A stretch of DNA of 64,000 nt, from assembly GCA_903919315.1 (NCBI GenBank), contig CAIXHP010000057.1:1-64000 (forward strand), written 5' to 3'. The stretch comes from an uncultured Pseudomonadota bacterium. Lineage in GTDB: Bacteria > Pseudomonadota > Alphaproteobacteria > UBA9219. Below are positions 43,002 to 51,893 of this stretch, piece after piece; the stretch's first letter is position 1; every line of letters begins with the position of its first letter. A program made the position numbers and the translations under genes. The notes beneath the pieces were generated by a model that ran no database searches, was not told the DNA's origin, and saw only the letters and a list, made by a program, of their open reading frames with translations.

Positions 43002-44243
43002 TTATGTCGGCTGCGTGACTTTCTTGCCGCCTTCGCGCGGCGGGATGACCACCGTGTTCGCGGCCAGATACTGGTTTAGCGTCACGATCGCCGTATCGAT
43101 GCGCGGAATGGGCAGCGCTTTTTGCGCGGCCAGCTCCGCCATGAAATGCGCCATCGAGCCCGCGCCTTCGGTATGAAACGAACGGCGCCCCAGATTATTG
43201 AGAGCGTACCACAAATTTCGGTCAACCGCGCGCAACCACAAGAACGAAGCCGGAGCCAAAACGCCGCCCATAAACCGCCCCCAGCGCAACGCGCCCAGAA
43301 CCGCCGTGGTGCGGTAGGCGTGTTTGTCGGTGCATTCCAAAAGCCTGCCGCCCATCTCAGGGTCCTTGAGAATTTTCCGGATCTCATCGGCCACCGAAGC
43401 CGTCAGTTTCAGCCCGCCTTTTTCCGACCAGCATAGCGCCAAGCGCCCCATAAGCGCGTCGCATTCTTCGCGTTTTTGCGCGCCCTTGAGGGCAAAGGCC
43501 GCCAGCAGCGCCTGAACATGCGGGGGAGTGTCGCCTACACCGGTCCAACGCGGTCCCAACTGCAGCAGAAACGCCCGCCGCACCACTTCGCGATCGGGAA
43601 TGCCGTTCGTCACCGGCACACGGTGAAACGACAACCATTCTTCCGGCGACAACGCTTCGGCAAAGGGCGGCAGCTTGTCCGGCACCGCTTGCCCCAGAAT
43701 GCGGGCGTTCGCTTTGCTGGGGTTGAAATTGACGATCGGGGCGATCACCGGCCAGATCTTCGCCTGAATTTTGATGAAGCTTTCGAGGTTGTACCGCACC
43801 CGGAAGCCGTTGCGCTTTGACACCAAGATCGCGTAATACGCCACCCACAGCCCGACCGCAGCGGTCACCCAGCGCATGTAGCGCGCCACGTACTCGGAGA
43901 TCACGCCCATGCTGGTGGGCGTCAAGTTGTAGTATTGGAGCGCTTCGCGCGCGGAAAGCGGGATCAGGGTATCGGCCCCAAAGCAGGCCACCGCCGCCTG
44001 ATACCCCGGCGTGGAGGGCAGCACATTGTCGCCGATCCGCGCAAGGCGCAGCCAGTCAACGCAAGGCTTCGCCCTGTCATCGAACAAGCCGATCACAAAC
44101 AGCTCGACCATACGGACGTAGCGGAGTCCTTCAAGAATCTGCGTCTGGAACATCGACCAGATAATCCATCCCGCTGCAATCAGAGCCCCAACAAACAGCA
44201 GCAGGGCCCACATCGGTTCTTCTTCGCCTTTTCCTGCGCTCAT
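43002..44243 (-). CDS. dotM: Dot/Icm coupling-complex protein DotM/IcmP (TrbA-like)
   Basis: A protein of 413 residues; an internal start at codon 11 (MWALLL) is an alternative. N-terminal membrane segments lie at about 12-30, and others near 120-140. The family core includes RYMRWVTAAVGLWVAYYAILVSKRNGFR, FNPSKANARILGQAVPDKLPPFAEALSPEEWL and VTNGIPDREVVRRAF. The C-terminal cytoplasmic domain, which in Legionella DotM binds Glu-rich effector signals, runs from about 180 to the end. It is encoded between dotO and the unknown gene before dotL. Confidence 0.93.
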   Translation of the reverse strand: MSAGKGEEEPMWALLLFVGALIAAGWIIWSMFQTQILEGLRYVRMVELFVIGLFDDRAKPCVDWLRLARIGDNVLPSTPGYQAAVACFGADTLIPLSAREALQYYNLTPTSMGVISEYVARYMRWVTAAVGLWVAYYAILVSKRNGFRVRYNLESFIKIQAKIWPVIAPIVNFNPSKANARILGQAVPDKLPPFAEALSPEEWLSFHRVPVTNGIPDREVVRRAFLLQLGPRWTGVGDTPPHVQALLAAFALKGAQKREECDALMGRLALCWSEKGGLKLTASVADEIRKILKDPEMGGRLLECTDKHAYRTTAVLGALRWGRFMGGVLAPASFLWLRAVDRNLWYALNNLGRRSFHTEGAGSMAHFMAELAAQKALPIPRIDTAIVTLNQYLAANTVVIPPREGGKKVTQPT

Positions 44244-44352
44244 GCCCTTAATCCATTCCGTCCTTTGCCGCCCGCGCCATCAACGGGGTGGGGAATTCTA
44301 TCCTGACAGCGGCGGCGCGGCCAACATTATTTCAGAAAGCGTCCGTGCGCCG

Positions 44353-47346
44353 TTAACCATTTAGCGTTGCTTGCGCCTGATGCGCCCGCGCGTAGGTGAC
44401 GAGCTCGCCGACCATTTCATCGATCACCACGCTGGTCGCGCCCTGTTCGATCTCGCCCCGATCCATGCGCATAACGACACGGCGGCGGATTTCGTGCCGC
44501 GCCGAGCCGCCGGGGAAAAACAGCGCCAGAACCTGCCGCGCCACGGCGGCCCCCAACGTCGTGTAGAGCCGGGTGCGCATGTCGACATCTTCCGACGAGG
44601 TCGAAAGCGCCCACAATTCCACCGGCCCCAGCGTGTTAACCAAATGTTGTTCGTAACGCCCTTCGTTCGTGCTGAGCAGCAACAAGACCGGCGCGCCGCT
44701 GGGACGCGGGCCCGTCAGGCGGTAGCGCATGATCCACCGCGCCGTGTCCGACAGGCCGAAACGATCCGCCGTTTCCTTGATGGCGCGTTCCGACACGGCG
44801 GTGCCGCAAATCCACACGCCGGTGGCCAAATCCACCATGTCGTTGCTGAAATCTTCCAACAGCTGCGAGGCGAGAACGATCTGCACGCCCCATTTGCGGC
44901 CTTCGCGCACGTCGCGCACGACTTGCGAGCGGACGGCGGCGGTTTTGCTGGTGCGGTGGAATTCGTCAAAGCAGATGCGTTTCGGGCTTTCGCGCACGTC
45001 ACGAATACGATCTTCGTGGTACGGGCGATAACGCTCAGGCATATTGCGCAGCGAATCCGGCCCCAGCCACCACGAACGCACCAGAACATGGCGCGCCAGC
45101 ATGTACATAATGGCGGTCTGGCGGTCGGCGATGTCGTCGCCTTGCGGCGCGACGTCTTGCAAATCGACGGCGGCCACGCGGGCGCTGCCGACATCGAAGC
45201 GCGTGATGGAAGCCAAAATCGGGAATTCGCGCACCGACGAGGCGATCATGCGCTCAAACGCGTGAATGACCGTTTCCGCCGAAGCGCCGATCTGGGTTTC
45301 TTCCAAAAGTGCGCGAATCTGAGGCCGCCGTGCCGCCGTCACCGCGTCGACCAAGGTCGGCACGGCATGGCGCTGCGCCAAAATGCATTCGTGATAATCG
45401 CCCGCGTCGTACAGCGCGTCCACGACATCCCACCAATAGGGATCGACCGGCAGATGCAGGTTGTGAATCTGAACCGCCTCGTCCACCTCCGGTTCGACGT
45501 GGGGCAGATAGGGACGCGGCTCGGTGTTGGCGCCGCTGTCGTCGCGCCAGCGGTACATCTCGTCGACGCACAACCCGACCAATTGGGTCATGCCGTCATA
45601 GGCCATCGCTTGTCCGGGCGACGTGCAGAGCAACGTCAGCAATTCGGTCAGATAAGAGCGCTCTTCCGGCAGCGGGTAGCGGCAGCCCAGCTGCGTGTCG
45701 AACGGATTGACCGCGTATTCCGGCGTCATGCGCAACTTGAAGTGCATCGTCTCATAGCGCCGCTCCAACGGCAGCGAATCGCGGATCAGCGAGATCAGTC
45801 CCGCCGACGAAGGCCCGATGTCCAAAATCGCGATAAAGGGCAGGCGCGAGTTCCCCGTCGACAGGACAGTCCCCAGATTAAGCGCGTTCATCAGCACCGA
45901 TTTACCAGCGCCCGGTTGCGCAAAGATCAGGTCAAACCATGTCGTCGTCAGGCTGCTGCCCATCTGATAGGGCCAGATGCGCCCGTCGGCGGTGCGGAAC
46001 AAGACCGCGCCTTCGTCGAACGGCGACGACGCGCGTTGCCACGGCAACAGTTTGACCACGTCGCGAAACGGCGCGACGGCGGCCGGAGCCGTGGACGCGC
46101 AGGCGATTCCCAGCGCCGAGGACATGACCGTTTCCAGCGGATCGCCGCCCGCCGACGAGCCTTGGCAATAGCCCCATGCTTCCAGCGATTGGGTGAGCGC
46201 CGCCAGACGGGTCTCGACCAATTTGCGGTCGCTGGCGGGCGCGTAGGTCGACAACGACAGGCGCAGCCGGACAACCGGCTCGCTTTGCGCCAATTGCTGG
46301 AGCGCTTTGAGCGACTCGCGGATCTGGCGGTTCACTTCGTTGCTGAAGGCGAGAATAGCGGTCGCGAAGGACAGGAACGCCGTGCCGCTGGCCCCGCCGC
46401 CTTCGATCAAAAAGGAGATGCGGAACGGCACGTCGTTGTCGATCAGACGCGCCAGCAATTGCGGAAACGGGGCCGGGTCGGCCGGGCCGAGCGTCATGTC
46501 CACCGCCGCCCACATCAATTCGCCGATCCGGACGATCGTCGGCGATACCGTCGTTGCGTCGCCGGTGCAAAGCTGGCGGCGCAACGAGGGCCACAGCACA
46601 TCGGACGCGTCGGACACCTTGGTCGGCTCGCGCGGGATGATGGGATCACCGGGAAGGTTGGCACGCCAGTCATCGTTAGCCTGAAGCGGATACAGGCTGC
46701 TGCGCACACCCGCCAGAGCGTCGTGAACCGGCATGACACGCGCCTTGATGGAAATTTCCTCTAGGGCCGACACCATCGAGGACACAAAGCTTTTGTGACG
46801 GATGCGCAACGGATCCAGCGCCGCCATGGGGAACTGGGATTCTTCAGCCTTGATCCATTTTTGCTTGGAGCGCTGCTTGACGGCCTGATTCATTTCGTTC
46901 TTGGTGAGCGCCGAGGGGCGCGTCCACAATACGAAAACGATGTCCTCGTGCGCGAGGAATTTGGACAAATGGCGGCGGCGTTCGTTGAGCAAGTCTTCCA
47001 GATCAAGGCCCAACACACGCGCGGTGTTGCGATTGCCCCGCATCACCTTGTCGATGTCGCGCCCCACCATCGACGGGTCGCGCATGAAATAGACCTGCAT
47101 CGCGTAACCGGGGCGATCAAACCGCGCGCCGAGCTTGGTGGTCGCCTGATCGACGATCCAGCGGTATTCGGCATCGCCGATGATCTGCTTGGAGCCCAGA
47201 ATCTTGACGAAGGTGATCAGCGAACCGTCGCCCGCCACCAAGGTCGTGGCATCGTCGGCGGTTTCAAGACGGATGAAGGACTCGACCGGCTGCCGCATGG
47301 CAAGCGCCACCGAGGCCAACATTTCATCGAAAAAACCGAGTATCAT
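44353..47346 (-). CDS. dotO: Dot/Icm ATPase DotO/IcmB (TraU-like, VirB4 superfamily)
   Basis: A protein of 997 residues, near the Legionella DotO length. The N-terminal VirB4-like region spans about 1-440. The ATPase domain begins with Walker A AQPGAGKS (476-483) after LTTTWFDLIF. Further motifs are FIAILDIGPSSAGL, a Walker B-like KRICFDEFHRT, and QIVLASQLLEDF near the end. It forms the large cytoplasmic hexamer at the base of the channel and recruits DotB. It follows dotN by 173 bases. A 109-base gap separates it from dotM. Confidence 0.95.
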   Translation of the reverse strand: MILGFFDEMLASVALAMRQPVESFIRLETADDATTLVAGDGSLITFVKILGSKQIIGDAEYRWIVDQATTKLGARFDRPGYAMQVYFMRDPSMVGRDIDKVMRGNRNTARVLGLDLEDLLNERRRHLSKFLAHEDIVFVLWTRPSALTKNEMNQAVKQRSKQKWIKAEESQFPMAALDPLRIRHKSFVSSMVSALEEISIKARVMPVHDALAGVRSSLYPLQANDDWRANLPGDPIIPREPTKVSDASDVLWPSLRRQLCTGDATTVSPTIVRIGELMWAAVDMTLGPADPAPFPQLLARLIDNDVPFRISFLIEGGGASGTAFLSFATAILAFSNEVNRQIRESLKALQQLAQSEPVVRLRLSLSTYAPASDRKLVETRLAALTQSLEAWGYCQGSSAGGDPLETVMSSALGIACASTAPAAVAPFRDVVKLLPWQRASSPFDEGAVLFRTADGRIWPYQMGSSLTTTWFDLIFAQPGAGKSVLMNALNLGTVLSTGNSRLPFIAILDIGPSSAGLISLIRDSLPLERRYETMHFKLRMTPEYAVNPFDTQLGCRYPLPEERSYLTELLTLLCTSPGQAMAYDGMTQLVGLCVDEMYRWRDDSGANTEPRPYLPHVEPEVDEAVQIHNLHLPVDPYWWDVVDALYDAGDYHECILAQRHAVPTLVDAVTAARRPQIRALLEETQIGASAETVIHAFERMIASSVREFPILASITRFDVGSARVAAVDLQDVAPQGDDIADRQTAIMYMLARHVLVRSWWLGPDSLRNMPERYRPYHEDRIRDVRESPKRICFDEFHRTSKTAAVRSQVVRDVREGRKWGVQIVLASQLLEDFSNDMVDLATGVWICGTAVSERAIKETADRFGLSDTARWIMRYRLTGPRPSGAPVLLLLSTNEGRYEQHLVNTLGPVELWALSTSSEDVDMRTRLYTTLGAAVARQVLALFFPGGSARHEIRRRVVMRMDRGEIEQGATSVVIDEMVGELVTYARAHQAQATLNG

Positions 47347-47519
47347 CGTCTATCCTAGCATCTTCCTGCCGCCGCCGGGTGCCGTTCCTTCGCCTTTGCG
47401 ACAAACGGACCAAAGCCGTTCAGGCCAAAGGAAGAGCCGGGCACGAGCACGTTAAGCAATTCCATGATAGGGATCAAGGGGCGCCCTTCGCTTATAGGGG
47501 ATTTTTTATGAACAATTGA

Positions 47520-48212
47520 CTAATGCGCTCCACCGAGCTTGGCGGTCACGGAATCGAACAGCCCCGTCCATTTTTCGACCGGAAGCTTGCCGTAGGGGCC
47601 CTGCGGCGAACGCCAGTATTGCACGAGACGCGGAAACTGGTCGATGTCGCCGCTCGCGCCACGCACCAGCCAGCGATCCAATGGCAAAAGGCGAACGCCG
47701 TCCAGCTTGGTTGTCCGCCGCGCATATTCTTCGTCCGTCAGATTCTCGTGAAGCGCGGTGGCCAGCAAGAGAGGGTCGTCGCTGCCCAGCCGTTTTTTAA
47801 CGTCGGCCCGCCGCGCCATCAGCGCGTCGAGCGCGCGCGTTGCTTGGGAGGCCAGCGCGTGATCGCCGGAACGCGCCACATAAATCGCGCGCATGATATG
47901 ATGAAGGTCGGCTTGCGCGATTTCCGGAAGCCAAATGAGAATCCCCCGGCCCGCCAAGCCCGCGTGGTCGAGATTAAGGCAGAGTTCGCAAAACAGGCAA
48001 ACGGTGACATACGGATCGCCGACACCGCGAAACGCGTCCGCAGAGATGACCCGCTGGTGTCTTTCGGCGCGAAAGCCGCAACAACGACACGCAAAATCGT
48101 CACGCGCTAGCGTTTTGCCAGATTGGGACTTGGAAGGAGGACGGTCCTTAAGAACCGCCCCTCCGGCGCCAGGCTTGCGCCTGACACCGAGAGGGATCGG
48201 GATGAGTGACAC
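47520..48212 (-). CDS. dotN: Dot/Icm zinc protein DotN/IcmJ (TraT-like)
   Basis: A protein of 230 residues starting at the GTG at 48212, three bases after the dotP copy 1 stop. Cysteine clusters FACRCCGFRAERHQ and VTVCLFCELCLNLDHAG match the zinc sites of IcmJ/DotN, which bridges DotL and other coupling-complex proteins. Later parts (LPEIAQADLHHIMRAIYVA, WRSPQGPYGKLPVEKW) also fit the family. The first codons lie inside the duplicated DNA described at 48172-49295, so a decayed copy of this gene start exists after dotP copy 2. Confidence 0.9.
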   Translation of the reverse strand: MSLIPIPLGVRRKPGAGGAVLKDRPPSKSQSGKTLARDDFACRCCGFRAERHQRVISADAFRGVGDPYVTVCLFCELCLNLDHAGLAGRGILIWLPEIAQADLHHIMRAIYVARSGDHALASQATRALDALMARRADVKKRLGSDDPLLLATALHENLTDEEYARRTTKLDGVRLLPLDRWLVRGASGDIDQFPRLVQYWRSPQGPYGKLPVEKWTGLFDSVTAKLGGAH

Positions 48213-48215
48213 GGC

Positions 48216-48605
48216 TTAGAAGGTATGATTTAGCGTGATGTAGTCCGCCTGAGTGGTGCCCAGATGCGTCGTCCTCTGCGCCACGCCGACGAGGTAGGGC
48301 ATCGCGACAAGCGCACCGCCGGTCAGAACGCGCGCAATGCCGGGCGCGATCTTTTCCTGCGCGGGATTTTCCGCGTGCGCCTTCAACTTGAGCGCGCCGC
48401 TGGCCGCCATGGCCGCGCCGCCGATGTAGCACACCGTGCTGATGATCAGCGGGATGCTCGTCGCTTCACTCCCCCTGACCGAGTCGAGTACGCCCGCGAT
48501 GCCGGTGGTTGGTGTCGCCTGCGCCAGATCGGGGAACGCCACGGCCACAATCGCCGCCATCACGCCCCATTGAAAAACGGTGTTCATCAATTTGCTCTTT
48601 GTCAT
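48216..48605 (-). CDS. dotP: Dot/Icm membrane protein DotP/IcmD (TraR-like), copy 1
   Basis: A protein of 129 residues from the ATG at 48605, with AAGGGGGAAG upstream. It has a signal-like first segment (FQWGVMAAIVAVAFPDLAQA), a short variable mature N terminus, then two membrane segments around ISTVCYIGGAAMAASGALKLKAHAENP and VLTGGALVAMPYLVGVAQ. This is the IcmD/DotP pattern: a small inner-membrane protein with a pilin-like hydrophobic hairpin. Copy 2 upstream is nearly identical in the middle. The C termini differ (DYITLNHTF here). Confidence 0.85.
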   Translation of the reverse strand: MTKSKLMNTVFQWGVMAAIVAVAFPDLAQATPTTGIAGVLDSVRGSEATSIPLIISTVCYIGGAAMAASGALKLKAHAENPAQEKIAPGIARVLTGGALVAMPYLVGVAQRTTHLGTTQADYITLNHTF

Positions 48606-48880
48606 GACTTCCCCCTTTGTTGTTTCCTTTTGCCCAAACGATGTTGGCATCTCATGTTACCCCATCATCCTCAGGCCGATCAAGGTCTCCGCAATGAATC
48701 GCCGGGACTTTGCGCCTTCATGATGGTGTCATTTCTCTTATTAATCCGTTAATTTTCCTGCCGTCTATTGTATTCTGTCTGCTCTTCGGCCCCAACCTTT
48801 GAGACCATGCGCTTCAATCCGCCCCCCCCCGACGTCAGTCTTGCGCCTGACGCCGGGAGATCGGAATTAAGCAACACGGC

Positions 48881-49270
48881 TTATTGGAAGCCGTTTTCCA
48901 GCGCAATGTAGCTCGCCTGAGTGGTGCCCAGATGCGTCGTCCTCTGCGCCACGCCGACGAGGTAGGGCATCGCGACAAGCGCACCGCCGGTCAGAACGCG
49001 TGCGATACCGGGCGCGATCTTTTCCTGCGCGGGATTTTCCGCATGCGCCTTCAGCTTGAGCGCGCCGCTGGCCGCCATGGCCGCGCCGCCGATGTAGCAC
49101 ACCGTGCTAATGATCAGCGGGATGCTCGTCGCTTCTTCCGTCCTAATCCCTTGAAGCACAGTGGCGATGCCGTTGGCAGTCGCCTGCGCCGAATCGGGGA
49201 ACGCCACGGCCACAATCGCCGCCATCACGCCCCATTGAAAAACGGTGTTCATCAATTTGCTCTTTGTCAT
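48881..49270 (-). CDS. dotP: Dot/Icm membrane protein DotP/IcmD (TraR-like), copy 2
   Basis: A protein of 129 residues from the ATG at 49270, with the same AAGGGGGAAG ribosome-binding site and leader as copy 1. From IPLIISTVCYIGG to HLGTTQA the protein is identical to copy 1. It differs in the mature N terminus (TANGIATVLQGIRTEEA) and in the last ten residues (SYIALENGFQ). Two subunits that differ only at exposed ends might assemble together. The gap 48606-48880 holds repeat remnants and no gene. Confidence 0.85.
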   Translation of the reverse strand: MTKSKLMNTVFQWGVMAAIVAVAFPDSAQATANGIATVLQGIRTEEATSIPLIISTVCYIGGAAMAASGALKLKAHAENPAQEKIAPGIARVLTGGALVAMPYLVGVAQRTTHLGTTQASYIALENGFQ

Positions 49271-49419
49271 GACTTCCCCCTTTGTTGTTTCCTTTTGCCT
49301 AACCCTCGGCAAGAACCACTATAGCCCTTCCTTGGATCAAGGTCTTGGTCTTTTTAACATCGTCTCACTTTCATTGAACCACTCAATTTACTAGCATTTC
49401 GTTAACACACCCTCCGCCC

Positions 49420-50394
49420 CTAGTTAATTAAAGACATCCCAAACGTGTTATCGAGAATCTTGAGCATCGTGCCCATGTTCATCGCCATGGTGCCGCCGAT
49501 AATGTGCGTCAGACCCTGCGGAACCGTCGCCTGCGACGTTCCCTCTACCGCGCCGCGAAGGATCATCCAACCGCGAATGAAGCCGATGAGGCCGATAATC
49601 TGGACAAAAGCCAGACAAGCCTGAATCGCGTGGTCCACCGCCTCTGTATTGGTCGTGGTTGTTACCCTCGACCAGTTGATCCCGGAAAAGTGGCGCATGT
49701 TGTCCATGACGCCGCTGGGGCTTCCGAAGAGGGATTGTATCCCCAACGAATTAATCATGCCGGTGACCATCGTTCCGCCAGAGATCAGGACGGCACCAAT
49801 GAGGAGCAAGGCGATTATGCCCTGCGGAGCCGAAGCCCTTGGATCGGTGCCGATTTTCGCGCTCTTTGCGAGGCCACGATAAATGAAATAGGTTCCGACG
49901 AGATACATGAGTGCCGTCAGGATCGCGAACATCGGGCCGTATATGTTGCCGACGAAATTCACCATTAGTTGACTCAGATCTGCGCTGCCGCCAACGGTGC
50001 CCGCCGTACATCCCCCACTGCTGGCCGCGCCCAGGTTGCCGTGAAACAGCGTTCTCTGCACGGCCCCCATGAACGCAGGCAAGGAAACCATCGCGCCGCC
50101 GACGAGAAAGTGGACGATGGCCGCCGTGGTCTTGCTGTCGTTGGGGTTGTCAAAATGTTTAACGAAAAGATAGGCGCTGCGCGCCACCAACAAGGCTCCG
50201 CCGATATAGGCCAGCGTGCTCATCATCGGGGCGAAGGGGCCGAGATTTGATTTAAGGTTGCAAACCACGTTACCTAACGTGGTCGCCATCGCATCCGCAG
50301 GCCACGCAACCAAAACGAACAGAGCCGTAACAATCCACCGCCAGCGACGGATGCTGTCATTTGCGTGTGTGTATGGCTCAATTCTCGTTGTCAT
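49420..50394 (-). CDS. dotE: DotP-DotE (IcmD-IcmC) fusion, inner-membrane Dot/Icm protein
   Basis: A protein of 324 residues from the ATG at 50394, with GGGAG upstream. After a signal-like segment, residues 45-120 (MSTLAYIGGALLVARSAYLFVKHFDNP, HFLVGGAMVSLPAFMGAVQRTLF) parallel the DotP proteins downstream. Residues 138-324 match IcmC/DotE: DLSQLMVNFVGNIYGPMF, YLVGTYFIYRGLAKSAKIG, AFVQIIGLIGFIRGWMILRGA and GLTHIIGGTMAMNMGTMLKILDNTFG. In Legionella and IncI plasmids the two are separate proteins. The fusion implies they work as neighbours in the inner membrane. A 177-base AT-rich gap upstream probably contains a promoter. Confidence 0.88.
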   Translation of the reverse strand: MTTRIEPYTHANDSIRRWRWIVTALFVLVAWPADAMATTLGNVVCNLKSNLGPFAPMMSTLAYIGGALLVARSAYLFVKHFDNPNDSKTTAAIVHFLVGGAMVSLPAFMGAVQRTLFHGNLGAASSGGCTAGTVGGSADLSQLMVNFVGNIYGPMFAILTALMYLVGTYFIYRGLAKSAKIGTDPRASAPQGIIALLLIGAVLISGGTMVTGMINSLGIQSLFGSPSGVMDNMRHFSGINWSRVTTTTNTEAVDHAIQACLAFVQIIGLIGFIRGWMILRGAVEGTSQATVPQGLTHIIGGTMAMNMGTMLKILDNTFGMSLIN

Positions 50395-50571
50395 GATAGC
50401 TCCCGTGCAAAAAGCCTAACGCATAATTCGCCGCCGTTTGACAACTTAGCCTCACTTTAGCATTAAATCATTTAAAAATAAGTTTAACTTTTTCGCAATA
50501 TCTGCCGCGCCCGATCGCACGCCCGGGCCGTTCTTGGTAAATGGTTAACGGGTCTTGGAGGGGGCAATCCC

Positions 50572-51852
50572 TTAACGGATTGTCCCCTTGGTGCCCACAA
50601 CGACCCAGCCTTCGCCCAATTGGTTGATCGCCTTAACCGTGCCGATCCCCGGCAGGGATTCGCCCACGGCGACCTTGCGGAGTTCAGGGGCGTTGACATC
50701 AGAGGAAACCCACGCAGCTTCGGGCGTGGCGGCGCGCAGCACCCACGTTTCCTTGCTGGCCGCCTGCGTCGCCTCCGGCTTATCGGACGGTTTGGCCTTT
50801 TTGGTATGGGCGGTCGCGGTGGGTTTGCTGGCCTTGTGGCGTACCGCCGCCTTGGTCGTTGTTTGGGACGCTGCGGTTCCCTGCGCTTGAACCGGCTTAT
50901 CGTCGGAAAGCCCGGCGGAATGGCGGGTTCCGAGTTGCTGTTCGATCCGCGCCAGACGGTCTTCGATCTGTGGCGCAGGGCCAACCTCCATCGGCTTGAT
51001 CGACGCGGCATCGAGGCGGCTCGCCAATTCTGCGGTGTGCTTCACGGTCTGGTCCAGCGTCTTTTGCATCGCCTCCATCCGCGCAGCCAGCGCATCGAGG
51101 CGCGTACCGACTGCGTCGTTGGTCGCGTTTTGGATTCGACCCGCAATCGGCGGCACCGGGACGGCAAGCGTAGGTGCCTGCGCAGGAACGACGGGGGCGA
51201 TGGGAGCGAGAGCCGCAGGCACGGGCGCAGGGGGCACAGGAACAGGCGGCGCGACGGCGGCAATCGGAGCTGGCGCAGGGTTGGGGACCGCGCCCTCGAC
51301 CGCGAGCGCCTTGACTTCGTCAGCGGCTTTTCTGATGCCGTTGTCCATATCGGGCAAGACCGTAGCGTTGTCCGCAGCAGCTGTTTGGTCGCGGGCGGCT
51401 TTGTATATGGCCGAGAGGTCAGCTTCGGATGTCGTCGGGGTGGGTTGCAATTCGGGCGCGTTCGCGCCGGGCAAAGCTCCCTCGATCGATCCCGCCGTGC
51501 TGCCGGGCGCAGAATCGGCGCTCGCAACGACCGGAGGCACCGTTGGTGCCGCGCCGTCTTTTCTGCCGCTCAGTTGCGTGTAGGCGAGACCGCCCATGAC
51601 AACGGCACCTACGACCAAAGCGCCCAATATCAGGCCCGCGCCACCCCTCTTTGCGGGCGCGGCTTGAGCGGATTCCTCAACGACCACGGCATCATCCGAA
51701 GACACCGAAGCCGCCGCCCCCTGATCGTGGAAGTCGTCGTCCGGAGGCAAGCCTTCCTGCCATGTCTCCATCTGTGCTTCGTCGGCGGGCGAGTCCTGAC
51801 CGTTATCGTGCGGTGTTGGCTCCGTCTCCATATCATGCGGATTGTTCGTCAT
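50572..51852 (-). CDS. dotF: Dot/Icm core-complex protein DotF/IcmG (TraP-like)
   Basis: A protein of 426 residues, bitopic. An acidic cytoplasmic N terminus (1-70) leads to one membrane segment (about 72-92, GGAGLILGALVVGAVVMGGLAYT). A long periplasmic Ala/Pro-rich linker follows (about 100-245), then a coiled coil (TRLDALAARMEAMQKTLDQTVKH), a basic linker (AAVRHKASKPTATAHTKKAK) and a small C-terminal beta domain (WVLRAATPEAAWV to GEGWVVVGTKGTIR). This is the DotF/TraP layout, associating with DotG and connecting to the outer core. It follows dotG by 41 bases, the traN-O-P order of IncI plasmids. Family assignment rests on architecture and position. Confidence 0.8.
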   Translation of the reverse strand: MTNNPHDMETEPTPHDNGQDSPADEAQMETWQEGLPPDDDFHDQGAAASVSSDDAVVVEESAQAAPAKRGGAGLILGALVVGAVVMGGLAYTQLSGRKDGAAPTVPPVVASADSAPGSTAGSIEGALPGANAPELQPTPTTSEADLSAIYKAARDQTAAADNATVLPDMDNGIRKAADEVKALAVEGAVPNPAPAPIAAVAPPVPVPPAPVPAALAPIAPVVPAQAPTLAVPVPPIAGRIQNATNDAVGTRLDALAARMEAMQKTLDQTVKHTAELASRLDAASIKPMEVGPAPQIEDRLARIEQQLGTRHSAGLSDDKPVQAQGTAASQTTTKAAVRHKASKPTATAHTKKAKPSDKPEATQAASKETWVLRAATPEAAWVSSDVNAPELRKVAVGESLPGIGTVKAINQLGEGWVVVGTKGTIR

Positions 51853-51893
51853 CGAAAAAGCCTCTCAACTCTCAACATTCTTGTGGATTCAGT

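Larger units (their letters stand above)
48172..49295. repeat. Tandem duplication containing dotP and the dotN start
   Basis: The block around copy 1 (about 48172-48625) recurs with an offset of 665 bases around copy 2 (about 48838-49290). It covers the ribosome-binding site and leader, the dotP gene, and about 40 bases past its stop, where both have GCGCCTGAC and CACGGCTTA. In copy 2 those 40 bases are a decayed version of the dotN start, so the unit was duplicated together with the beginning of dotN. Confidence 0.85.

Noticed and set aside
44371-46764. A 797-codon open frame on the plus strand
   Set aside because: Antisense shadow of dotO, which has intact Walker motifs; the plus-strand translation shows no domain and is rich in Arg, His and Gln.
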